NCBI RefSeq assembly: GCF_900104515.1 | Contig: NZ_FNJL01000010.1 | Coordinates: 88,645 to 152,644, forward strand | Length of the DNA: 64,000 bases | Source: Paracidovorax cattleyae | GTDB lineage: Bacteria > Pseudomonadota > Gammaproteobacteria > Burkholderiales > Burkholderiaceae_C | Reading direction: 5' to 3' | In this document: positions 57,651 through 64,000 of the stretch, in pieces | Numbering within the stretch: the stretch's first letter is position 1 | Layout: every line of letters begins with the position of its first letter | The notes under the pieces: generated by a model | Told to the model about the DNA's origin: nothing | The model's database searches: none | Seen by the model: only the letters and a program-made list of their open reading frames with translations | Translations under genes and position numbers: made by a program

Positions 57651-58871
57651 ATGCCTTCTTCGCTTTTCCTGCGCATGGCCCTGGTACTGGGCCTGCTTTC
57701 CGCCATCGGCCCTTTCGCGATCGACATGTACCTGCCCGCCCTGCCCGAGATCGGGCACGGCCTGGGCGCGCCGGTGGGTGCAGTGCAGTGGAGCCTGACG
57801 GCCTTCTTCCTCTCGCTCGGCGTGGGCCAGTTGCTCTACGGCCCGCTGTCGGACATGGCCGGGCGCAAGCCGCCGCTCTATTTCGGGCTGGTGCTGTTCA
57901 CCGCGGCGAGCGTCGGCTGCGCGCTGGCGACCAGCATCGAAACCCTGCTCCTGCTGCGCTTCCTGCAGGGACTGGGCGCGGCCGCGGGCATGGTGGTGCC
58001 GCGCGCCGTGGTGCGCGACCTGCACACGGGCCACGAGGCCGCGCGATTGATGTCGCTGCTGATGCTGGTGTTCAGCGTGTCGCCGCTGCTGGCGCCGCTG
58101 GCGGGCAGCGGCGTCATCGCCCTCGCGGGCTGGCGTGGCGTGTTCTGGGCGGTGGCGATCGCCGCGCTGGCCGGGCTGCTGCTGGTGCGCTATGCACTCG
58201 CCGAGACCCGGCCTGCCGCGGAGCGGACGCAAAGCACCCTGGGCAGCGCGCTGCGGGGCTACGGCCTGCTGCTGCGCGACGCGCATTACCTGGGCCTGGT
58301 GTTCATCGGCGGGTGCGCGATGGCGGGCTTTTTCGTGTACCTGGCAGGCTCGCCCTTCGTGCTCATCAACCATTACGGGCTCACCCCCACGCAGTACAGC
58401 CTGGCGTTCTCGTTCAATGCCGCGGCATTTTTCGCCATGGCGCAGTTCAACGGCATGCTGGCCGCCCGCTTCGGGCTGGTGCCGATCGTGAAGGTGGCGG
58501 CCACCGCATCGTCGGCGGTGATGGCGGTGATGCTCGGCTACTACCTGCTGGGCGGCGACCGGCTCGCGGTGCTGATCGGCCTGTATTTCATGGCCAGCGC
58601 GCTCATGGGGCTGGTGATCCCCACCACCTCGGTGCTGGCGCTGGAGGAGCACGGCGCGATCGCCGGCACGGCCTCTGCGCTGATGGGCACGCTGCAGATG
58701 CTCACGGGTGCCGTGGCGATGGGGCTGGTGGGGCTGTTCGCCGATGGCCGGCCGTTGCCGATGGTCGCGAGCATGGCGGCGGGGGCGTTTCTCGGCACGG
58801 CGCTGTGCTGGACCACGCTGGGCCGCGCCCGCGTGGCGCCCGGCCGGAGCCGCCGGGGAGCCCGGGCATGA
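57651..58871 (+). CDS. Bcr/CflA-family MFS drug efflux transporter
   Basis: A 406-residue, 12-segment major facilitator of the DHA1 Bcr/CflA group. The start FLRMALVLGLLSAIGPFAIDMYLPALPEIGHGLG is diagnostic. Motif A is seen in GQLLYGPLSDMAGRKPPLYFG, and motif B-like residues in LLLLRFLQGLGAAAGMVVPRAVVRD. Likely proton-driven export of small drugs such as bicyclomycin or chloramphenicol, but the substrate is unknown. It overlaps the next MFS gene by four bases. Confidence 0.93.
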   Translation: MPSSLFLRMALVLGLLSAIGPFAIDMYLPALPEIGHGLGAPVGAVQWSLTAFFLSLGVGQLLYGPLSDMAGRKPPLYFGLVLFTAASVGCALATSIETLLLLRFLQGLGAAAGMVVPRAVVRDLHTGHEAARLMSLLMLVFSVSPLLAPLAGSGVIALAGWRGVFWAVAIAALAGLLLVRYALAETRPAAERTQSTLGSALRGYGLLLRDAHYLGLVFIGGCAMAGFFVYLAGSPFVLINHYGLTPTQYSLAFSFNAAAFFAMAQFNGMLAARFGLVPIVKVAATASSAVMAVMLGYYLLGGDRLAVLIGLYFMASALMGLVIPTTSVLALEEHGAIAGTASALMGTLQMLTGAVAMGLVGLFADGRPLPMVASMAAGAFLGTALCWTTLGRARVAPGRSRRGARA

Positions 58872-60370
58872 GCGGCGCGGCACCTGGCACGGCTCCCGGC
58901 GCGGGGAAGGACAGCATTGCGGCAGCCGCAGCGTCGCGGCCTGCGGGCGTGGCGGACGGGCTGGAACCGCCGGAGCGCGGCCGGGCGATGCTGGTGATCA
59001 TCCTCGGCATCGCCGTCGCGGTGCTGGATGGCAGCATCATGAACCTTGCGCTGCCCACCATCGCCCGGGAACTGCAGGCCGGCGCGCCGCAGGCCATCTG
59101 GGTGGTGAACGCCTACCAGATCGCCACGCTCGGCATGCTGCTGCCGCTGGCCGCGCTCGGAGAGCGCATCGGCTACCGCCGGGTGTACCTGCTGGGCATG
59201 GGCCTGTTCGCCGTCTCGTCGCTCGGCGCCATGCTGGCGTCGTCGCTGGAGGTGCTGATCGCGGCGCGCGCCGTGCAGGGCCTGGGCGCGGCGGGCATCA
59301 TGAGCGTGAACGCGGCACTGGTGCGGATGATCTATCCGCGCGCCCGGCTGGGGCAGGGGCTGGCGCTCAATTCGCTGGTCGTGGCCGCCTCGTCGGTGGC
59401 AGGGCCCTCGGTGGCGGCCGCCATCCTCTCGGTGTCGTCCTGGCCGATGCTGTTCGCGATCAATCTGCCGCTGGGCGTGGCGACGCTCTGGCTCGGCCGG
59501 CGCGCGCTGCCTTTCAATCCGCCGCCGGCGCAGGGAGCGAAGGCCGGTGCGCGGTTTTCCGTGCTCGACGTCGGGCTCAACATGCTGATGTTCGCGCTCG
59601 TGTTCATCGGCGGCGACCAGCTGGGCGTGCACGGCGGGTCGGGCGGCCTGCCGGCAGGGGCGGCACTGATGCTGGTGGCGGGCCTCGCTGTGGGGGCGGT
59701 GTACCTGCGCAGGCAGGTGCGGGCGGAGCGCCGCGGCGAAACGCCGCTCTTCCCGGTGGATCTGCTGCGCATTCCCGTGTTCGCGCTGTCCATGGGCGCA
59801 TCGGTGGCGGCTTTCTGCGCGCAGATGCTGGCGTTCCTCGCGCTGCCGTTCCTGCTGCTGGAGGCGCATGGCCGCTCCCATGCGGAAGCCGGTCTGCTGA
59901 TCACTCCGTGGCCGCTGGCGATCGTCGCCGTCGCGCCGCTCGCGGGGCGCCTGATCGGGCGCGTGGCGGACGGCCTGCTGGGCGGCATCGGCATGGCCAT
60001 GCTGGCGCTGGGCCTGGTGGCGCTGGCGCTGCTGCCTCAGGATGCGGGTGCTTTCGGCGTGGTGTGGCGCATGGCGCTGTGCGGCGTGGGCTTCGCGCTG
60101 TTCCAGTCGCCCAACAACCACACCATCGTCACGTCGGCGCCGCTGCACCGCTCGGGGGCGGCGGGTGGCATGCTGAGCACGGCCCGGCTCACGGGCCAGA
60201 CGCTGGGCGCCGTGCTGCTCGCCGTGATCTTCGCGGTCCAGGGCACGCACGGCGGCCATGCCGAGGCCGTGGCGTTCTGGCTCGCCGCGGGCAGCGCGGC
60301 GGTGGCGGGCGTGTGCAGCGTGCTGCGGCTGGGGCCGGCAAGGGCTGCCGGGGCGGGCTCGGGGCACTGA
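58868..60370 (+). CDS. MFS transporter, DHA2 (EmrB/QacA-like) family
   Basis: A 500-residue major facilitator with about 14 predicted segments. The first helix is MLVIILGIAVAVLDGSIMNLALPTIARELQ, where the D-x-x-I/T-x-N motif is typical of DHA2 drug/proton antiporters. Motif A is LPLAALGERIGYRRVYLLGM, and motif C-like sequence is AASSVAGPSVAAAI. It starts within the Bcr-type gene's stop (ATGA), so the two efflux proteins are co-translated. A 40-residue soluble N-terminus precedes the first helix. Substrate unknown. Confidence 0.92.
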   Translation: MSGAAPGTAPGAGKDSIAAAAASRPAGVADGLEPPERGRAMLVIILGIAVAVLDGSIMNLALPTIARELQAGAPQAIWVVNAYQIATLGMLLPLAALGERIGYRRVYLLGMGLFAVSSLGAMLASSLEVLIAARAVQGLGAAGIMSVNAALVRMIYPRARLGQGLALNSLVVAASSVAGPSVAAAILSVSSWPMLFAINLPLGVATLWLGRRALPFNPPPAQGAKAGARFSVLDVGLNMLMFALVFIGGDQLGVHGGSGGLPAGAALMLVAGLAVGAVYLRRQVRAERRGETPLFPVDLLRIPVFALSMGASVAAFCAQMLAFLALPFLLLEAHGRSHAEAGLLITPWPLAIVAVAPLAGRLIGRVADGLLGGIGMAMLALGLVALALLPQDAGAFGVVWRMALCGVGFALFQSPNNHTIVTSAPLHRSGAAGGMLSTARLTGQTLGAVLLAVIFAVQGTHGGHAEAVAFWLAAGSAAVAGVCSVLRLGPARAAGAGSGH

Positions 60371-60432
60371 CATCGCGCTGGCGCAACGGTCGGCGCGGGC
60401 GCTTGCTGCCGCCGTTGCCGCCCACCTTGTGG

Positions 60433-61614
60433 TCAGGCGTTGGAGCCGTCGTCGGATTCCGGTTCTGCGTCTGCGTTCGGTGCCGGGGGGCCACCTGTCG
60501 CGGCACTGGCGGGCGGGCGATGGCCCTGCAGCGCTGCCACCTCGCCCGCCAGGGTGCGAATGGTGATCGGCGCGCAGCCTTCCGCGTGGTTGCTGATCGC
60601 GACGAATGCGTTCTGTCCCTTGCCGGTGATGCCCGCCAGCGTGCGCGCCAGCAGCGCATGCACCTCCGGCGCGGGATGGACGATGCGGTCGAACGGGCTG
60701 TAGAGCGTTTCTGCCTCTTCGTAGCCGTAGGCTCCGTGCACGGGGTTGAGGTTCCAGCGGCATACCAGCGGGCCTGGCCAGAGCCTGCGCAGCAACCGCA
60801 GTTGCTCTTCGAGCGGCGGCATCTTGGCATGCAGCCCCAGGCAATAGGTGGCACCGGCCGACAGCAGGGCTTCGGCGAACAGCGGCTCGTATTCCGGCGA
60901 CAACCACTCCGGATCGCGCACCTCCACGGCCATCACGCCGTCCGGCGCGGTGGGCGCGAGCGGCGGCATCGCGCGCAGCAGGGCGCCCAGGCGGGCGATG
61001 GTGCCTTCGAGGCGGTGGAGCTGCGGGATGGGCAGGGGGCTCAGCTGGAAGACCAGGGCCCCGATCTTGGCCCCCAGGCCTTCGAGCGCAGGCGCCACGA
61101 ATTCCTGCAGCGCCAGCGCTGCGTCGAGAAACGCCGGGTTCGGCGCGCGTCCCCGGCCGTCTTCGGCACGCACCAGCGCATCGGTGACGAGGCTCGGCGC
61201 CTTCACGATGAAGCGGAAGTCGTCGGGCACCTGCGAGGCGTAGCCCGCGTACTGGCTCACGGTGAGGGGCTTGTAGAACCCCCGGTCGATGCTCACGGTG
61301 CGCATCAGCGGATGCCGCGCATAGGCGGCCAGGCCCTGGCGCGCCAGCGTGGATTCGGAGTGCTCGCCTTCCCAGACCAGGCCTTTCCAGCCGGGGTAGC
61401 TCCAGGAGGATCCGCCGAGCCGCAGGTGGGGGGGCAGGGCGGCGGCCAGGGCCAGCAGGTCGGGGTCGGGCTCGATGGGGTGGACGCCGCCGGCCGTCCT
61501 GGGCGGGCGGCGGGGACTGGCGGGTGCTTCCTCTGTTGCTGCGGACGGGGCCGCTGCCGGCGCAGGTGCCGGCGGGGGAGGAAGCTCGTCGTCGCCGAAG
61601 AGGGACTCTTGCAT
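60433..61614 (-). CDS. DUF72 domain protein
   Basis: A 393-residue protein with a TIM-barrel-like DUF72 domain. The domain begins near residue 68 (LRLGGSSWSYPGWKGLVWEG) and includes YARHPLMRTVSIDRGFYKPL, DFRFIVKAPSLVTDAL, and the late FVAISNHAEGCAPITIRTLA, followed by an Ala/Pro-rich tail. The ~60-residue Ala/Pro-rich N-terminal extension (MQESLFGDDELPPPP) makes it longer than the usual 240-300 residues. The biochemical function of the family is not established. Confidence 0.88.
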   Translation of the reverse strand: MQESLFGDDELPPPPAPAPAAAPSAATEEAPASPRRPPRTAGGVHPIEPDPDLLALAAALPPHLRLGGSSWSYPGWKGLVWEGEHSESTLARQGLAAYARHPLMRTVSIDRGFYKPLTVSQYAGYASQVPDDFRFIVKAPSLVTDALVRAEDGRGRAPNPAFLDAALALQEFVAPALEGLGAKIGALVFQLSPLPIPQLHRLEGTIARLGALLRAMPPLAPTAPDGVMAVEVRDPEWLSPEYEPLFAEALLSAGATYCLGLHAKMPPLEEQLRLLRRLWPGPLVCRWNLNPVHGAYGYEEAETLYSPFDRIVHPAPEVHALLARTLAGITGKGQNAFVAISNHAEGCAPITIRTLAGEVAALQGHRPPASAATGGPPAPNADAEPESDDGSNA

Positions 61615-61662
61615 GGGTGGAGTCTGCCGGAAGCACCGGCGGTTCGAAACGGGGATCGGTGG

Positions 61663-62337
61663 CTATAGGGACGGCGCGGCTGCATCGCGGTCCGCCATGG
61701 CGGGACCGCTGGCGCCGATGGTGCCATCCTTCACGGAGTCGATGACGAAGCGGTCGCGCGACCAGCGATAGGTGATGGTTCTGCGGATCTGCGGCGCGCC
61801 GCCTTCAGCGCCCTCTCCGTACCGGACGAACCAGCGGGTGAGCCGTCCGCGCCGCACTTCGAGCCGCGGGGTGCGGCGCTGGCCTTCGTAGAGATCACCG
61901 CCCTGGTAGCCCGTGTCGTCGATCGGCAGCGAGGCCAGCCTGCCGTCGGGCAGCCTGCGGAACACCTCGGTGATGTCCGCACCGCCGGTGCCCATCGCGC
62001 AGGTGGTGGCCTCCACGACGGCCTGCTCGTCGCCTTGTCCGAGCAGGTCCGCATAGCGCACCGCGATGTGCCGTATCGGATCCCGGTCGCAGAACTCTTC
62101 GATGAGCTGCACCCCCAGCCCGTCGCGCGCGAGCAGGTAGGTGCTGAAGTCCACCTTGCGGATCGCGTCCGCATGCGGGAGGGAATGGCCACGGGCCCGT
62201 GCGGATGCCAGCGGCTGGGCATATGCCATGGTGGCGGTAAGGAGCAGGACAGCCGTTGCTGCGGCATGCCGTCTGCACGGTTGTACGGGGCGGGGCGCAG
62301 TGCAGGTTTTGCTTGGCGGCAGAGTGGGCAGGGGCAT
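61663..62337 (-). CDS. exported hypothetical protein
   Basis: A 224-residue protein with a hydrophobic segment near residues 23-41 (RRHAAATAVLLLTATMAYAQ) that fits a signal peptide ending AYAQ. The mature part begins with RARGHSLPHADAIRKVDF and contains a cysteine pair (FCDRDP, TTCAMGTG) that could form a disulfide. I recognise no named family. It is a single gene, 173 bp from the divergent tex and 48 bp downstream of it is the DUF72 gene on the same strand. Confidence 0.7.
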   Translation of the reverse strand: MPLPTLPPSKTCTAPRPVQPCRRHAAATAVLLLTATMAYAQPLASARARGHSLPHADAIRKVDFSTYLLARDGLGVQLIEEFCDRDPIRHIAVRYADLLGQGDEQAVVEATTCAMGTGGADITEVFRRLPDGRLASLPIDDTGYQGGDLYEGQRRTPRLEVRRGRLTRWFVRYGEGAEGGAPQIRRTITYRWSRDRFVIDSVKDGTIGASGPAMADRDAAAPSL

Positions 62338-62510
62338 GCAGGCAGCGGCGATGGAGACGCGCCTATTTTCCTGGCAGGTCCGATGGGGGAATCTTTGAAG
62401 TTGTCAGGAAGTGTGGAGGTGCCGACGGCACCGGGGCCGCGCGCCGGGTGTCCGCGGCCGCTATGGCACACTCGCCCGCTTCGAGTTTTCATCGTTCGTT
62501 CGCAAGGGAT

Positions 62511-64000
62511 ATGCAGCAGATCATCCGGCAACTGGCCACGGAAATCAGGGTGGGGGAACAGCAGGTCCGTGCGGCCGTGGATCTGCTGGACGGCGGGGCC
62601 ACGGTGCCCTTCATCGCGCGCTACCGCAAGGAGGCCACCGGCGGCCTCGACGACGTGCAGCTGCGCGAACTGGAGGCGCGGCTCGGCTACCTGCGCGAGC
62701 TGGAGGACCGCCGCGCCGCGGTGCTCAAGGCCATCGACGAGCAGGGCAAGCTGACCGACGCATTGCGGGCCGCCATCGCCGCTGCGCCCACCAAGCAGGA
62801 GCTGGAGGACATCTACCTGCCCTACAAGCAGAAGCGCCGTACCAAGGGGCAGATCGCGAAGGAGTTCGGCATCGAGCCGCTGGCCGACCGGCTGTTCGCG
62901 GATCCGACCCTCGACCCGGCCGTGGAGGCACAGGCCTTCCTGCGCCCGCCCGAGGTGCTGGACGACGGCAAGCCGGGCGCCGATTTCTCCACCGTGGGCG
63001 CGGTGCTGGACGGTGTGCGCGACATTCTTTCCGAGCGCTGGGCCGAGGACGCCGCGCTGGTGCAGTCCATGCGCGAATGGCTCTGGACCGAGGGCCTGCT
63101 GCGCAGCAAGAAGGTGGAGTCGAAGAACGAGGCCGACCCCGAGGTGGCGAAGTTCCGCGACTATTTCGATTACGACGAACCCATCGGCCGCGTGCCGTCG
63201 CACCGCGCGCTGGCCGTGTTCCGCGGGCGCGCGCTGGAGATCCTGGAGGCCAGGCTCGTGCTGCCCGTGGAGCCCGAGCCCGGCAAGCCCAGCATCGCCG
63301 AGGGCCGCATTGCGCTGCACCTGGGATGGAGCCATGCGGGCCGGCCGGCCGACGACCTGATCCGCAAGTGCGTGGCCTGGACGTGGCGCGTGAAGCTCAG
63401 CCTGTCCACGGAGCGTGACCTGTTCTCGCGCCTGCGCGAGGAGGCCGAGAAGGTGGCGATCAAGGTTTTTTCGGACAACCTGCGCGACCTGCTGCTGGCC
63501 GCGCCCGCGGGCCCGCGTGCGGTGATGGGCCTGGACCCCGGCATCCGCACCGGCGTGAAGGTGGCGGTGGTGGATGCCACCGGCAAGCTGGTGGAGACGG
63601 CCACGGTCTATCCGCACGAGCCGCGGCGCGACTGGGAAGGCTCGCTGCACACGCTGGCGCGCCTCGTGCAGAAGCATGGTGTGCAACTGGTGGCCATCGG
63701 CAACGGCACCGCGAGCCGCGAGACCGACAAGCTGGCGGCCGACCTGCTCAAGCGGGTGGCCAAGGCCGAGCTCAGTTTCGAGAAGGTGGTGGTGAGCGAG
63801 GCGGGTGCTTCGGTCTATTCCGCCAGCGAGTACGCCAGCCAGGAGATGCCGGACGTAGACGTGAGCCTGCGCGGCGCGGCGAGCATCGCCCGCCGGCTGC
63901 AGGACCCTCTGGCCGAGCTCGTGAAGATCGACCCCAAGAGCATCGGCGTGGGCCAGTACCAGCACGATGTGAACCAGAGCGAACTGGCGCGCACGCTGGA
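62511..64000 (+). CDS. tex: Tex family RNA-binding transcription accessory protein (3' partial)
   Basis: The first ~496 residues of Tex, which is usually about 770-790; the frame is open to the window edge. The N-terminus IIRQLATEIRVGEQQVRAAV and the GGATVPFIARYRKEATGGLD segment are characteristic. After the helical region the YqgF-like domain begins with VMGLDPGIRTGVKVAVVDATG. The sequence then continues through ASVYSASEYASQEMPDVDVSLRGAASIARRLQDPLAELVKIDPKSIGVGQYQHDV, the helix-hairpin-helix lead-in. The S1 domain lies beyond the window. Tex acts in transcription and RNA handling. ATG 62511 follows CAAGGGAT. Confidence 0.96.
   Translation, partial: MQQIIRQLATEIRVGEQQVRAAVDLLDGGATVPFIARYRKEATGGLDDVQLRELEARLGYLRELEDRRAAVLKAIDEQGKLTDALRAAIAAAPTKQELEDIYLPYKQKRRTKGQIAKEFGIEPLADRLFADPTLDPAVEAQAFLRPPEVLDDGKPGADFSTVGAVLDGVRDILSERWAEDAALVQSMREWLWTEGLLRSKKVESKNEADPEVAKFRDYFDYDEPIGRVPSHRALAVFRGRALEILEARLVLPVEPEPGKPSIAEGRIALHLGWSHAGRPADDLIRKCVAWTWRVKLSLSTERDLFSRLREEAEKVAIKVFSDNLRDLLLAAPAGPRAVMGLDPGIRTGVKVAVVDATGKLVETATVYPHEPRRDWEGSLHTLARLVQKHGVQLVAIGNGTASRETDKLAADLLKRVAKAELSFEKVVVSEAGASVYSASEYASQEMPDVDVSLRGAASIARRLQDPLAELVKIDPKSIGVGQYQHDVNQSELARTL

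Noticed and set aside
56421-58883. 820-codon open frame antisense to the DUF1624 and MFS genes
   Set aside because: Composition is His/Arg/Gln-rich without any domain, as expected for the complement of GC-rich hydrophobic genes; the plus strand carries clear families.
58541-61636. 1031-codon open frame antisense to the second MFS gene and running over the DUF72 gene
   Set aside because: Only a shadow frame: no start signal, low-complexity Arg/Gln/His sequence, and real genes on both strands explain the DNA.

Overview
The window is GC-rich (visibly near 70%) bacterial chromosome. Gene content and order point to a betaproteobacterium of the Comamonadaceae, most like Acidovorax/Paracidovorax. 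This rests on the rpsB-tsf-pyrH-frr-uppS-cdsA-dxr-rseP-bamA-skp-lpxD-fabZ-lpxA-lpxB-rnhB block, the folC-dedD-cvpA-purF-metZ-gltX block, a Bug-type (TctC) receptor beside a CaiB-type CoA transferase, and 1-aminoacid-level similarity I recall for this family. The species is inference; no database was searched.

Layout. 0-3.4 kb: the tail of an unknown gene, a small secreted protein, a bifunctional NAD(P)HX repair enzyme and a D-amino-acid dehydrogenase. 3.5-18.9 kb: a long plus-strand run that couples translation factors (S2, EF-Ts, RRF), UMP kinase, undecaprenyl-PP, CDP-diacylglycerol and DXP isoprenoid enzymes, the sigma-E protease RseP, BamA/Skp and lipid A synthesis, then RNase HII and an rRNA methyltransferase. 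18.9-23.8 kb: a CoA transferase / Bug receptor / acyl-CoA dehydrogenase operon with a divergent LysR regulator. The dehydrogenase carries a frameshift and the receptor an in-frame amber codon, so this operon looks to be decaying. 23.8-31.7 kb (minus strand): tRNA-Thr, fbp, pepN, a two-gene ATPase + Toprim-like (DUF4276-like) pair that resembles a split OLD-type nuclease, prfB with its programmed +1 frameshift, and an alpha/beta hydrolase. 31.8-38.0 kb: an internally deleted Fpg/Nei glycosylase, an aldo-keto reductase, YbaK, PlsY, a degenerate HD-GYP-type protein, a retropepsin-like protease, YajQ and MurB.

38.0-43.4 kb: an MBL-fold protein and divergent LysR with a repeated operator candidate; an AhpD-like carboxymuconolactone decarboxylase with its ECF41 sigma factor, whose own promoter matches TGTCACA-N16-CGTC exactly; argG; ppnP. 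43.4-47.4 kb: an accessory-looking stretch with nitroreductase, SDR and LysR genes, flanked by non-coding DNA. Its right side (46.3-47.4 kb) is a graveyard with remnants of a MocR-type regulator, an antitoxin and a tyrosine recombinase. 47.4-55.7 kb: a glycine-zipper protein, a Spx/ArsC-like protein, then folC-dedD-cvpA-purF-metZ-gltX. 55.7-56.2 kb: a tRNA-Ala/Glu/Asp operon with a clear sigma-70 promoter inside the end of gltX and a strong terminator. 56.3-64 kb: a DUF1624-type membrane protein, two overlapping MFS efflux genes, a DUF72 protein, a secreted hypothetical protein and the 5' part of tex.

The strongest items for follow-up are the ECF41 autoregulatory promoter, the ATPase/Toprim pair, the doubly damaged catabolic operon, the doubly deleted glycosylase and the recombinase/antitoxin graveyard.
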